The notes below the pieces were generated by a model. The model was not told the origin of the DNA and ran no database searches. It worked only from the letters and a program-made list of their open reading frames with translations. The translations under genes were made by a program, and so were the position numbers. 64,000 bases of DNA from Methanooceanicella nereidis (GTDB lineage Archaea; Halobacteriota; Methanocellia; Methanocellales; Methanocellaceae): positions 248,001-312,000 of the forward strand of contig NZ_PGCK01000002.1 in NCBI RefSeq assembly GCF_021023085.1, given 5' to 3'. Within the stretch, counting starts at the first letter, position 1. Each line of letters begins with the position of its first letter. This document shows, in pieces, positions 9,456-19,014 of this stretch.

Positions 9456-9995
9456 TTATTGATCCTTTTTACGGGTATTACCTTTCATCCCCTCATAAGC
9501 CGGACAGCCGATCTGCCCTTGCTTGCAGTTCTTGCAAAATTCTTTTTTCATCAGGAAGCTAACAATGACCGCAATTATCGTATAAGCCGCTAAAAGGGCT
9601 AAAGATAGTATCGAGAATCGCAACAATATCAATGCAAGCCCTCCGAACACAGGAAGCAGTAAGGCTCCGAAGTCAAGTATCCCGGCTGTCATTAAATTTT
9701 TTGGGTTTTTAAATTCATTCGGGTCGCCCCTCCTGAATAGCAGCTTACACAGTAGTCCAAGGCCTGAAGAGCATCTTTTACCATAGTAATAACAGTAGCT
9801 GCACCGAAATTTCACGCCTGCAAGCAATGATATTGCACATAGTATTACATAGGCAAGGCCAAAAAACGGATCTGCCAGGTAAAAGATCGCCGTCCCTATC
9901 GCATAGCTTAAAAGTGTTATGCCTAAAGATATGCAATTATGCCGGAAAGGATAGCCTTCATTACAGGCATTTTCTTCGATCGGAATGATTTGCAT
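9456..9995 (-). CDS. Cys-rich integral membrane protein
   Basis: 179 residues. Four hydrophobic helices in two pairs: ISLGITLLSYAIGTAIFYLA with FFGLAYVILCAISLLAGV, then GILDFGALLLPVFGGLALIL with ILSLALLAAYTIIAVIVSFL. Between the pairs is CSYCYYYGKRCSSGLGLLC, and after the last helix CKNCKQGQIGCPAY, giving two Cys clusters that should face the same side of the membrane and could bind Fe-S clusters or zinc. I do not recognise the family. The frame is the only long one here, with consistent composition. It converges on the small zinc-ribbon gene, and the 28-base gap contains an A/T-rich inverted repeat that may terminate both. Confidence 0.65.
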   Translation of the reverse strand: MQIIPIEENACNEGYPFRHNCISLGITLLSYAIGTAIFYLADPFFGLAYVILCAISLLAGVKFRCSYCYYYGKRCSSGLGLLCKLLFRRGDPNEFKNPKNLMTAGILDFGALLLPVFGGLALILLRFSILSLALLAAYTIIAVIVSFLMKKEFCKNCKQGQIGCPAYEGMKGNTRKKDQ

Positions 9996-10023
9996 AAGCC
10001 CGTTACCCTCCTCCCGTCATGTC

Positions 10024-10467
10024 TTACCAATGCCGTTTTCCGTTGACAAAACCTTCGATGCCGCCCTTATTGATCTTTTTAAGGTTCTTGATATATGCAT
10101 CATCATGTATCGGCTTCAGGAAATCCAGCTTTGTACAGGTCTCGAACTCACCGCACTCCCAGCAACCCTGTATTCCCTTTTTCACACAGCAGTTCCGGAT
10201 CTTACACTGCGGAGGACCTCCTCCGTTCCTGCATCCCCGTTTACATCTTAGCCTTACCATAGCGCCCAGGACATCGTAGCATTGGTCATAGTTCTCAAAA
10301 TCCTTAAAGTACTTTGATAATCCTTTTGACGTCCTGTCAAATTTTGACTCGCGCAGCTTTTTCCTTAGATCCCTTGCAAGATCGGCTATCTCCCCTTTAT
10401 AGTTATGACAGTCTCCGCAATAAAGGCCGCAATAGCAGACCAGTTCATACCCGCCGTCACCCATCAT
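10024..10467 (-). CDS. DUF3795 Cys-rich protein
   Basis: 147 residues. The N-terminal CYCGLYCGDCHNY motif, the central CKRGCRNGGGPPQCKIRNCC and the late GIQGCWECGEFETC segment are the Cys pattern of DUF3795 proteins, which probably bind a metal or Fe-S cluster; the role is unknown. Two adjacent ATG codons (10467 and 10464) follow GAGGT; the second has better spacing. It lies head to tail behind the Cys-rich membrane protein on the same strand with only 28 bases between them, so the two may be co-transcribed. Confidence 0.75.
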   Translation of the reverse strand: MMGDGGYELVCYCGLYCGDCHNYKGEIADLARDLRKKLRESKFDRTSKGLSKYFKDFENYDQCYDVLGAMVRLRCKRGCRNGGGPPQCKIRNCCVKKGIQGCWECGEFETCTKLDFLKPIHDDAYIKNLKKINKGGIEGFVNGKRHW

Positions 10468-10864
10468 AAAACCTCATATCCATATATTGTATAAATAAGG
10501 GTAATATAACAATATCCCGGTATGATCAACAAGCCCATACATCCGACCTGAAAGTCAATCCTTTCATAGGTTCGTCTTTTTATGTTAAATCTGAAAGACC
10601 ACTGACAACTGAAATGATAAAGTTTTATTCCGGGAAAGCTTGAATTCAAGGTTTTTTAATAAAGCAGTAAAGGTCATGTAAACCTTTTATATTTTATCCA
10701 AATAATTATATATTTTACCCCATTTAGAAAAATAAGCCGATTTTATGCATTTTTCGTGCAAATATTAAGAAATTTAGTATTATTTAGCACAATTGTTGAT
10801 ATATTTGCCAGTTGAACATACAGTACGAGCATTAATACTACAAATAAACCGGGGAATGGTCATT
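10468..10864. other. Intergenic region, AT-rich, divergent promoters
   Basis: About 400 bases without a convincing gene. A 61-codon minus-strand frame (10464-10649) has no ribosome-binding site and overlaps the DUF3795 start, so I do not annotate it. The right half is very AT-rich and must carry the promoter of the exported protein at 10865. A CTTGAATTCAAG palindrome followed by GTTTTTT at 10639-10657 looks like a terminator but has no upstream gene on that strand. Confidence 0.5.
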
Positions 10865-11296
10865 ATGGAAAAAACGATAAAACTTTCATTCGCAGTCCTG
10901 ATAGCACTGATATTATTGAACGCCGGATGTATGGCCAGTGCGTATGAGGCTTCGCCCGCATCATCAGCCGACATTGTAAAACCCTTGGTGAAAAATTTTG
11001 TAACGTACGATGAGACGTTCAAGTATGACGGCATACGTGAGACTTTAGCGATAGAGCAGCTAAATGATGATACGGATAAGATGGGTTTGTTACAGGCCGA
11101 TATTCCTGGACCGGCATATAAGTATAAAGTAAAGTTCGACTGCCTGCACACCGGGTATGGAGACAGGAGAGGGAAGTACCTCGGACAGGCAATAACAGGA
11201 CATGAAGCGATAATCACCGTGGAGAACTACAGGATAAAAAGCGCGATCATGGATGAGTACTGGGATATGATGAACGAGGAAGTATTATTTGACTAA
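10865..11296 (+). CDS. Small exported (possible lipo-) protein of unknown function
   Basis: 143 residues from the ATG at 10865, chosen because GGGG lies ten bases upstream; the upstream in-frame ATG at 10856 is only one base from it. The N-terminus is a signal sequence (LSFAVLIALILLNAGC), with a Cys in a lipobox-like position. The mature part of about 120 residues is charged, contains KYKVKFDCLHTGYGDRRG and ends acidic. No family is recognised. It is flanked by AT-rich gaps and appears monocistronic. Confidence 0.6.
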   Translation: MEKTIKLSFAVLIALILLNAGCMASAYEASPASSADIVKPLVKNFVTYDETFKYDGIRETLAIEQLNDDTDKMGLLQADIPGPAYKYKVKFDCLHTGYGDRRGKYLGQAITGHEAIITVENYRIKSAIMDEYWDMMNEEVLFD

Positions 11297-11413
11297 CTTT
11301 TTTTATTTATTGATCTTATTTTTTCATGTCTTGAACTGAAATTTTAATATCCCCATGCAAAAACTGATAGATATTATCAGATTTGAATTCGAAAAAAAAA
11401 AGGATGACTATGG

Positions 11414-12910
11414 TCATAATGAAATACCATATATACTCCCATACTTCTCTTTTGCATAACGGATGAAGTGATCCTCGTTAATGGTCTCTCCGGTCACCCT
11501 TCTGATAAGCTCCTTCGCATCATACCGCTTGCCGTGCCTGTGCACGTTCTTCCTGAGCCAGTCCAGCAATACACTGACATCACCAGCCATGATCCTATCC
11601 TCAAGACCGGGTATTTTCCGTTTTGCCGCATCCCAGAGCTGTGCAGAATATATGTTGCCCAGAGCATATGTGGGGAAATATCCGAATGCGCCGATAGACC
11701 AGTGGATGTCCTGCAGGCAGCCGCTGGCGTCGTCAGGAACTTCTATGTCAAGATAGTTCTTAAAACGCTCGTTCCAGAAAGCGGGTATCTCATGCGTCTT
11801 AAGCTTGCCGTCGAAGATCGCCGACTCGACATCATAGCGGAGCATTATATGCATGTTATAGGTCATCTCGTCCGCATCGATCCGGATATACGACCGCTTT
11901 ACACGATTTATGTATCTATGGAAGGCGTCAGGAGACATTTTGCCGATGCCCGGGAACGTATGCTGAAGCTTCGGATATTGATATTTCCAGAAATATATGC
12001 TTCGGCCGACCACATTTTCCCAGAATCTTGACTGAGACTCATGGATACCAAGAGAGATCGCATCTGCCAGCGGCGTGTGATAATACTTCTCCAAAAATCC
12101 CTGCTCGTAGAGCGCGTGCCCGGTCTCGTGCAGAGCCGGGAATATGGCAATGGCAGGGTTATTTTCGTCGTACTTGACAGTTATCCGGACATCGCTTCCT
12201 GTGCCGGACGTGAACGGGTGGGCGGAAATGTCGATCCTCCCGCAGTTCATATCGAACCCGATGTCCGAGCACAGCCGGGCGATAAATTTTCGCTGTTCTT
12301 CGAGCGGATAAGTACCGGGAGGGATAACATCTACAGGCTCTGTCTCCCCCAATATTTTTTCGGCTATCGGTTTTAGCTTGCCCAGGAAACGAGGGAACAG
12401 TAAGTCTATGTCACCGGCCTTCATGCCGGGCTCATATTCGTCCAGTAGCGCATCATATGGCCGGTCTTCATACCCGATACATTCCGTCTCGCGGAACTTA
12501 AGGCCGATCATCCTGTCAAGCAGCGGCTCCAGCTTTTTAAAATCGCTATCACTCCTTGCCTTTACCCATGCTTCCATGCCCAGGGACGCAGTTCGCGTGA
12601 TCTCTTTTACCAGATCCGCGGGCATGCTTGACGCTCTCTTATACTTCCTTTCTACGTTTCGGAGTATCGCCTCTCCGTCAGATGAAAGCTTTTGTTTTTT
12701 CAATGCTTTGATCAGCTTACCCATTTTTTGCGAGGTCAGCTTCTCATGTACGACACCTGCGATGACGGCATTATATCGCGCCCTTTGCTGGAAAGACCCT
12801 GGCGGCATATAAGTTTGCTCATCCCAGGACAAAAGTCCCCCGATCTGTTCAAGCATCCCGATATCCCTGACCAACTCTAAAAATTCGCGGTATTCTTTGC
12901 TCGCTGGCAT
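11414..12910 (-). CDS. M32 carboxypeptidase (Taq carboxypeptidase family)
   Basis: 498 residues, the usual size for this family. The zinc site is HETGHALYEQG, the HExxH signature of M32 metallocarboxypeptidases, and a downstream Glu in HESQSRFWENVVGRS supplies the third ligand with its family context. Other conserved blocks are LLSWDEQTYMPPG near the N-terminus, FTSGTGSDVRIT, and YNMHIMLRYDVESAIFDG near the C-terminus. These cytosolic enzymes trim residues from the C-terminus of peptides and may help recycle peptides. The gene is monocistronic. The gap on its 5' side contains the first copy of the large palindromic element. Confidence 0.93.
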   Translation of the reverse strand: MPASKEYREFLELVRDIGMLEQIGGLLSWDEQTYMPPGSFQQRARYNAVIAGVVHEKLTSQKMGKLIKALKKQKLSSDGEAILRNVERKYKRASSMPADLVKEITRTASLGMEAWVKARSDSDFKKLEPLLDRMIGLKFRETECIGYEDRPYDALLDEYEPGMKAGDIDLLFPRFLGKLKPIAEKILGETEPVDVIPPGTYPLEEQRKFIARLCSDIGFDMNCGRIDISAHPFTSGTGSDVRITVKYDENNPAIAIFPALHETGHALYEQGFLEKYYHTPLADAISLGIHESQSRFWENVVGRSIYFWKYQYPKLQHTFPGIGKMSPDAFHRYINRVKRSYIRIDADEMTYNMHIMLRYDVESAIFDGKLKTHEIPAFWNERFKNYLDIEVPDDASGCLQDIHWSIGAFGYFPTYALGNIYSAQLWDAAKRKIPGLEDRIMAGDVSVLLDWLRKNVHRHGKRYDAKELIRRVTGETINEDHFIRYAKEKYGSIYGISL

Positions 12911-13033
12911 ATAGACATAAATTAATTTAAATTGATATAATAGTTAGTATAAATCATATCAGAAAAGGGAGTTTTTAGTATGGTCAATGTTTCGCTGCTA
13001 TCAATGTACAATGATTCTTATCAAATATTGGGG

Positions 13034-13600
13034 GATATGTTTTACGTTATGCCTGTCGGATGGCAGGTAGGCACGTAACCTCACAGAAACACAAAACCAC
13101 AAAATTTTTTATATGATTTTTTAAGGTCTCTAAATCACAAAAACTTACTCACCAAACCACAAAGGCTCAAGTATCACCGTCAACGCACAAACACCCCTAA
13201 CGCACGGCTTAACGCTCGAAGTGCTCTAATCCACTAACGCTAAAACAAGCCCCGAACATTCTCCAATAACACGAAATTTTAACTGCACGGTTGACGTTTA
13301 TATGGCTAATATATCCATGATATAGATCAGGCGAACACAGACCGGGATATTGAACTTTAGTGTTTTTGGAGAATGTTCGGGGCTTGTTTTAGCGTTAGTG
13401 ACTTAGAGAGGTTAGTGCGTTAAGCCGAGCGTTAGGGGTGTTTGTGCATTGACGGTGATACTGGAGCCTTTGTGGTTTGGTGAGTAAATTTTTGAGATTT
13501 CGTGCACTTAAAAAATCATATAAAAAATTTAGTGTTTCCGTGTTTTTGTGAGGTTACGTGCCTACCTGCCATCCGTCAGGCACAACCACAAAAATATCAC
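13034..13600. repeat. Large palindromic element, copy A (about 566 bp)
   Basis: Two arms of roughly 240-250 bases face each other around an unpaired centre of about 70 bases (about 13286-13355). The outer ends read GCCTGTCGGATGGCAGGTAG on the left and the complement of GCCTGACGGATGGCAGGTAG on the right; further blocks such as CACCAAACCACAAAGGCTC, CACCGTCAACGCACAAACAC and AACGCTAAAACAAGCCCCG recur in inverted orientation. A second, diverged copy lies at 32903-33468 with the same arms, centre and total length. No open frame of useful length exists on either strand. A transcript would fold into a long imperfect hairpin. I know no described element with this structure. Confidence 0.85.
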
Positions 13601-13731
13601 ATCCAAAAAGCCAATGAAACAGTACAATAAATGAATGGAGATTCTATCATTTTTGCATTTCAAGTAATTCACGTTAGATTCTTCACAAAGATATTTTTAG
13701 ATAACTCCGGATTTTTTACGGGGGATAAATT

Positions 13732-14466
13732 GTGCACAGTAAAACTATCAGAACGATTTTAATAGTATTTGTCCTGCTTTCGCTTTTTACCGGGATCGTT
13801 CCCGGCACATTTGCGCAGGACGGGTACATGGACGATAAAGATCCTATGGCCGATAAATATGGCCGTATGACCGGCAGGCAGATCGACCGCATAGACAGTG
13901 TGATATCGATCTCTAACATGAGCACTGATTCGGCTATGTTCACGATAAGTGAAATGGTCTTGAAGGGAATAGGGAATAACGTATCCCACATTATTCTCAG
14001 TAAGCCGTTAAGCGGGGAGTATGACATGACCAGCGACATGGCTTACATGTCTACAAAAGAACTGGACACGGCTACCATGGAAAGATCGGACGTCGGTAAA
14101 ACATCCATCGCAGTTGCCGGCGCTTCCGCGATCTGGACCATGAAGGACATCAAGGTGCTATTCAACGACAGGGACTACTTCCTGTACGAGTTCGGCACGC
14201 TGTCGCTGTACATGCCGGACGGCACAGTGAAATCCTATAAGCTGGAAAAGCCCGTGAAGATGCTGTTTTCCAAAGAGAGAAAGATGGAAATAATGGATGC
14301 GTATCCTACGGTGACCAGCGCCCTTAAAGATGCTTTCATGCCGGGAGATAAGTTCCCGTCCGACGCTGAGCCGATACCTATGACCGAACTGATCAAGGCG
14401 ACATCGTCTGCGCCGGCTTCGCGGATAGAATATAAGAAGCCTGAAATAGTGTCGGTGCCTGTGTGA
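13732..14466 (+). CDS. Secreted protein of unknown function
   Basis: 244 residues, GTG start with GGGGG seven to eleven bases upstream. A classical signal peptide occupies residues 1-29 (TILIVFVLLSLFTGIVPG, cleavage near TFA-QD). The mature protein is soluble, unusually Met-rich (for example MDDKDPMADKYGRM and MTSDMAYMSTKELD), and has no second hydrophobic segment. No domain is recognised. It starts about 130 bases after copy A of the palindromic element, and a hairpin overlapping its stop codon probably terminates transcription. Confidence 0.7.
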   Translation: MHSKTIRTILIVFVLLSLFTGIVPGTFAQDGYMDDKDPMADKYGRMTGRQIDRIDSVISISNMSTDSAMFTISEMVLKGIGNNVSHIILSKPLSGEYDMTSDMAYMSTKELDTATMERSDVGKTSIAVAGASAIWTMKDIKVLFNDRDYFLYEFGTLSLYMPDGTVKSYKLEKPVKMLFSKERKMEIMDAYPTVTSALKDAFMPGDKFPSDAEPIPMTELIKATSSAPASRIEYKKPEIVSVPV

Positions 14467-14495
14467 CTTCAAAGTCACATCTTTTCTTTTTTTAA
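14463..14495 (+). terminator. Terminator overlapping the stop codon of the secreted protein
   Basis: The stem GTGACT / AGTCAC with loop TCAA includes the TGA stop at 14464-14466 and is followed by CATCTTTTCTTTTTTT. It separates this gene from the convergent Fe-S protein gene. Confidence 0.55.
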
Positions 14496-14545
14496 AGATC
14501 GGTGATATACGATGTGTTTTTAACTTTACGGCCCTGTCCGCCGGG

Positions 14546-15532
14546 TTAAGTTTTATCCTTACTGCTCGCACGATTCTTTCTATCGTGTCCCGCCTTGATA
14601 TTATCATATCCGACCGTATTAAAGGGACATTCTTTGATGCAAACAGAGCATCCATAATTTTTGCTAAAGTATTGCAGGCATTTTTCACCGTCGACAAATC
14701 GTATCTCTTCGTTCGCCATTTTCACCGGCGTTTCATATATTGCGCCCGGCGGGCATTTTTTAATACACCTGCCGCAGTTTTTACAGAAATCACGGATCCA
14801 TTCGTGAGAGTTATCAGCCGATACCGGAAGGTTCTCTATGCTCGTAAAGACCGCTGCGATCCTCTGGCGGGGACCGCAACCCGGCGATATCAGTAGCCCG
14901 TGCCTGCCGCGCACCCCCATGCCGGCTTTCTCTGCAAGGGCAGGATAGAAAACGAGACCGCCTAATGCAGGGCTTGCATGTGCACCGTAGCCATTCTTTC
15001 TTAAGGAACTTGCGATCTCATTGGCCATCTCGCCAAGGTCGGCATAGGTCTTGATCACGTTATCCATCGTGTCAAAGCTTGGAGCCTTGCCGATCTTTTC
15101 CTTATCCATCTCCATCGTCAGGATGATCGCGTTTTCGTAAAGGATGCCCCGGTTTTTAAAGATCGATCCCCGGGGGACTTTAACGTATCCTACCGCATTT
15201 ACTCCCATCAGCTTTGCTTCTTTCTCCAGGCTCGCGATAAATGCTTTATCGGCTATTGTCTTCGGGTGTCCGGGATTTTCGATTAAAGACTCAACGCTTT
15301 TGGACTGGATATTCCTGCAGCGCCTTAAGTTAGGCAATATTCTCTTTAAAAATTGTAATTTTTGGAAAAAAGCCATTTCCTTAAATGAATTATCATCGAT
15401 CGTGACCGTTCCCCGTTCTCTTGAAAGCTCATTATACAGGATAACGCCTTTCATTTCCAGGATCTTCTCTTCGGCCTTATTCATTTTTTCATATGTTTTT
15501 TCCCTGTATCCGGAAATGAATTCCTTAATCAT
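14546..15532 (-). CDS. QueG-related 4Fe-4S dicluster reductase-like protein
   Basis: 328 residues. The middle contains HGLLISPGCGPRQRIAAVFT, matching the conserved corrinoid-binding core of QueG and reductive-dehalogenase-like proteins. The C-terminal part is a two-cluster ferredoxin module: CKNCGRCIKKCPPGAI and CSVCIKECPFNTVG, with one more Cys in GEKCLQYF. The first 100 residues are helical and charged. Queuosine is not made by archaea, so I infer a corrinoid/Fe-S reductase acting on an unknown substrate. It is only distantly similar to the protein at 687-1454. Monocistronic, with an ATG start. Confidence 0.75.
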   Translation of the reverse strand: MIKEFISGYREKTYEKMNKAEEKILEMKGVILYNELSRERGTVTIDDNSFKEMAFFQKLQFLKRILPNLRRCRNIQSKSVESLIENPGHPKTIADKAFIASLEKEAKLMGVNAVGYVKVPRGSIFKNRGILYENAIILTMEMDKEKIGKAPSFDTMDNVIKTYADLGEMANEIASSLRKNGYGAHASPALGGLVFYPALAEKAGMGVRGRHGLLISPGCGPRQRIAAVFTSIENLPVSADNSHEWIRDFCKNCGRCIKKCPPGAIYETPVKMANEEIRFVDGEKCLQYFSKNYGCSVCIKECPFNTVGYDNIKAGHDRKNRASSKDKT

Positions 15533-15938
15533 TTTACCACCCGGTGAAATCTGTTGAGTAAATAAACAGGTGTGTCTTACACGTATAAATACAGAATGGT
15601 CGGTACATGACGATCAATTTAGAAAAATTTTATAGTGACGAAATTAAGGGATAACATAAACCCATACCGTCCGGATGCCTGCCGGCATTGATCATTCAAC
15701 GTACTGTGGACATGGAAGAGACCGGCTAAAAATATGCCTTTATTTAATGTGCTTAAAACACTTTATTTTTAATAAATAAACAATAAAATTATAACTAATA
15801 TTATAATAAATAATAATATGCAATGGCCTTCGTAAAGTAAAGCATATCGTTTTCCGAATGATCATAATACGGAAAAGGGTCTGCTCTCGATAGCATACTG
15901 ATACTGACGGGGCTTTGACGACGGGAGAAAATGCGCCT
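15533..15938. other. Intergenic region with AT-rich promoter DNA
   Basis: About 400 bases between divergent genes. The stretch 15735-15825 is almost only A and T (many TAATAAATAA-like runs), consistent with archaeal promoter DNA for the debranching enzyme. I see no gene, RNA or repeat in it. Confidence 0.5.
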
Positions 15939-18092
15939 ATGCCGGATAGAAAAAAAGTGCATAAATGGCATGAAAGTTCAAAGGACATACTTAACGCTTT
16001 GGTGATACGTGAAGAGAACCTGACACTGGTAACATTGCAGAACGGGAACATACCAAACGGCCACCATCACGGGTACGGCCTCTATCACAAGGATTGCAGG
16101 TTCTTGAACGAGTTCGTGCTTAAGATAAATGGCAGGGAGCCGAAAGAGATACTGGCAAGCGATGATAAAGGCTACTCGTCAATTACGATGATGACCAACT
16201 CTGAGTCAGTCGACTGTAAAGGGAGAAGCATAGACAAGGATACTATCAGCATAAGACGAATTAGAGAAATTCCGGAGATACTGATCGAAAGAATAAAGAT
16301 AGAAAATTTTAACGAATTTGAAGTCTCGCTTAAGGTGACTCTCGAATTCGACTCTGATTTTTACGATATATTCACTGTCAGAGGTATCACCGGAGAAGAT
16401 AAGGGAAAGCTTGTCCACCCGGCATTTAATGGGAAAGACCTGCTATTTTCCTATGTGGGAAAGGACGAACATATAAGGAGCACGAGGATATCTTTCTCAA
16501 CCCCGCCCCAGGACATAAAGTCAGGGCTCTGCACATTCATTGTAGATCTAAGCCCGAATGAGTCCAGGGAAATATCGCTAAAAATAAAAGTGGACGATAT
16601 TGATAAAAATGCGCCTCGCAAAGAAAAAAAGGTCTCTCCTGAAAAAACTTTAAAAAAGATACAGTTTTCTTACCTTAACAAGCTGGAATACTGTAGCAAT
16701 ATCCAGACAAATAACCTCATATTTAACAAAATATTCCTGCGCTCGCTCTTAGATCTCAGAATGCTTCATATGAGTTCGGGGAAATACACATATCACGCGG
16801 CAGGCGTACCGTGGTACGATGCGTTGTTCGGACGGGACAGTATTATCTCGGCCATTCAGATATTGCCTTATGAGCACATCATTGCAAGATCCACTCTTAT
16901 GTTGCTGTCAAAGTTCCAGGGCAGGAGGATGGATAACTGGACAGAGGAAGAACCCGGCAAGATATTGCATGAATTAAGAGTGGGAGAGAAATCAAACCTG
17001 AACGAGATCCCGCAGACGCCATATTATGGCAGTATCGACTCGACGCCGCTATTCCTCATATTGTTATCCGAATACATTGACTGGACGGGGGACATCGACC
17101 TGTACCATAAGCTTAAGGATAACGTTGATGCAGCCATTTCATGGATTGACAGATTTGCCATGAGCGAGAACGGGTTCGCGACTTATAAAAGAAGGTCGAA
17201 AATGGGACTGGATAATCAGGGCTGGAAAGATTCTTTAAACGCAATAAGCCATTCGGACGGATCGCTGGCCAGGCATCCTGTAGCCCTGGCAGAAGTACAG
17301 GGATATGTTTACATGGTAAAGCGCAAATTTACCATTCTTTTCAGCAGGATAGGAAGGGAGGACGAAGCGGCGAGGATGAAAAGAGAAGCTGATGACATGT
17401 ATAGAAAATTTAACGAGCTCTTCTGGATGAAAGATAAAAAATATTACGCGCAGGCCATCGACGATAAGGGTGTCTGCGACGTCATATCCACAAACCCGGC
17501 TCAATGTTTATGGACAGGGATTATAGATAAGGCACACTCAGATGACCTGGTGAGCAGGATATTCGAGCCGGACATGTTCACGGGATTGGGCATACGTACG
17601 TTATCGTCAAAAGAAAAACGATATAATCCCATGGGATATCATACCGGCACTGTCTGGCCGCATGATAATTCGATAATCACTGCCGGCTTAAGCAAATACG
17701 GATACAGGGACGAGATGACGACCCTATTTTCAAGTATGTATGATGCGGCGCAGTTCTACCCGAGATACAGGCTTCCTGAGCTTTTCGGCGGATTTAATTA
17801 TGCTGAATACGGAATACCTATTAAGTACCCGGTAGCATGTAGCCCGCAGGCATGGTCTGCAGGTACGATACCCCATATGTTAAGCTCCTCTCTCGGGTTT
17901 ACGCCGGACGCCATGGATAAGCGCCTGACATTAAATGAACCATACCTGCCGCCATGGCTTGAGACGGCCCGGATATTAAATTTGACGATCGGTGATTCGA
18001 GGGTGGATCTCGAATTCAGAAGAGTCGGAAAAAGCACTCTTGTCAACGTCATAGATAAAAAAGGCGACGTTGAGGTGAACGTAGTCTATTGA
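15939..18092 (+). CDS. Glycogen debranching enzyme (amylo-alpha-1,6-glucosidase)
   Basis: 717 residues from the ATG at 15939 (GGGAG 11 bases upstream); a TTG at 15915 would add eight residues. Residues about 25-230 match the N-terminal beta-sandwich of the family (LVTLQNGNIPNG, GYGLYHKDCRFLNEF). The rest is an (alpha/alpha)6 toroid with GVPWYDALFGRDSIISA, GLDNQGWKDSLNAI, the GTVWPHDNSIITAGL block and SPQAWSAGTIPHML, all typical of archaeal GH133/amylo-1,6-glucosidase proteins. It should hydrolyse alpha-1,6 branches of glycogen-like storage polysaccharide in the cytosol. No other glycogen genes are adjacent. The 5' gap is AT-rich promoter-like DNA. Confidence 0.9.
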   Translation: MPDRKKVHKWHESSKDILNALVIREENLTLVTLQNGNIPNGHHHGYGLYHKDCRFLNEFVLKINGREPKEILASDDKGYSSITMMTNSESVDCKGRSIDKDTISIRRIREIPEILIERIKIENFNEFEVSLKVTLEFDSDFYDIFTVRGITGEDKGKLVHPAFNGKDLLFSYVGKDEHIRSTRISFSTPPQDIKSGLCTFIVDLSPNESREISLKIKVDDIDKNAPRKEKKVSPEKTLKKIQFSYLNKLEYCSNIQTNNLIFNKIFLRSLLDLRMLHMSSGKYTYHAAGVPWYDALFGRDSIISAIQILPYEHIIARSTLMLLSKFQGRRMDNWTEEEPGKILHELRVGEKSNLNEIPQTPYYGSIDSTPLFLILLSEYIDWTGDIDLYHKLKDNVDAAISWIDRFAMSENGFATYKRRSKMGLDNQGWKDSLNAISHSDGSLARHPVALAEVQGYVYMVKRKFTILFSRIGREDEAARMKREADDMYRKFNELFWMKDKKYYAQAIDDKGVCDVISTNPAQCLWTGIIDKAHSDDLVSRIFEPDMFTGLGIRTLSSKEKRYNPMGYHTGTVWPHDNSIITAGLSKYGYRDEMTTLFSSMYDAAQFYPRYRLPELFGGFNYAEYGIPIKYPVACSPQAWSAGTIPHMLSSSLGFTPDAMDKRLTLNEPYLPPWLETARILNLTIGDSRVDLEFRRVGKSTLVNVIDKKGDVEVNVVY

Positions 18093-18212
18093 TCTCTAGC
18101 GTTTTACCTGAATAACAGGTCAATGATGAAATACATAGGACTTTTTTTAAGGATAAAAAGGATAACCGGCAAGATTATAGCTTCAATACACCTATGAGAG
18201 ATTGGGTAACAA

Positions 18213-18761
18213 ATGAAAGCATTGGTAGTATACGGTACCAGAGGCGGTGCTACGAAAGGCATTGCCGATGAGATAGCAAAGGCGCTGGAAGAACAGGGCT
18301 ATGCTGCGACGGTGAAAAATGCCCGGGAGACGAAAGGTATCAATGTGAATGAGTTTGACCTGATAGTAGTGGGCAGTTCCATCTGGGCTACGAAGTGGAA
18401 GAGAGATGCGGCGAACTTCCTGAAGCGTAACGCCAAGGCGCTTGAAGACAAGAAGGTCGCGCTGTTCGCTTCCGGCCTGTCTGGCGGAGACCCGTCCCAG
18501 AGAGAATACGGCATGAAGACCTACCTCGAGAAAGTGGCGGAAAAATATCCATCCATAAAGCCGATATCCATGGGGCTATTTGGCGGCTATGTCGACTTTA
18601 ACAGTCCCAACCTTATAGCAAGGATAATGGGCATGGCCATGAAGGGAGAACTTGAGAAGAAAGGTGTGGATGTCAGTAAGCCTTATGATGCCAGGGACTT
18701 ACCGGCAGTGAGAAAATGGGCGCTGGAGCTGGCGGAAAAAGCAAAGCAGGCTTCTAACTGA
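18213..18761 (+). CDS. Flavodoxin-domain protein (HemG/FldA-like)
   Basis: 182 residues. The N-terminal VVYGTRGGATKGIADEIA is the FMN phosphate-binding loop of flavodoxins; DLIVVGSSIWATKWKRDAANF and VALFASGLSGG supply the isoalloxazine loops, as in the family that includes HemG-type protoporphyrinogen oxidase. It is somewhat longer than a minimal flavodoxin, with a helical C-terminus. Its partner is unknown and its genomic neighbours do not help. A second flavodoxin-fold protein is encoded at 28164-28631. Confidence 0.85.
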   Translation: MKALVVYGTRGGATKGIADEIAKALEEQGYAATVKNARETKGINVNEFDLIVVGSSIWATKWKRDAANFLKRNAKALEDKKVALFASGLSGGDPSQREYGMKTYLEKVAEKYPSIKPISMGLFGGYVDFNSPNLIARIMGMAMKGELEKKGVDVSKPYDARDLPAVRKWALELAEKAKQASN

Positions 18762-19014
18762 GCAAGGAAACCAGAAAAATAATTTTTTTAAACATATACT
18801 CAGTGTAGTTTGCCTATCAGCTATTTTCAATTTGATAATTTTCTGGTCGATCGTATAAAATATTCAATTAATGGCAATACCAGGCCTATTAACTAAAAAC
18901 AGTAATATTAAAGCTAATTTTAATAAATAATGAATTAATTCTATAACTACAAATCAAATCGTAGCCTAATAAAAGCTTAAATCGGGTAAATACCAACAAT
19001 TTAACAGAGATAGG

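Noticed and set aside
10464-10649. 61-codon minus-strand frame upstream of DUF3795
   Set aside because: No start signal, overlaps the start of a well-supported gene, no motif.
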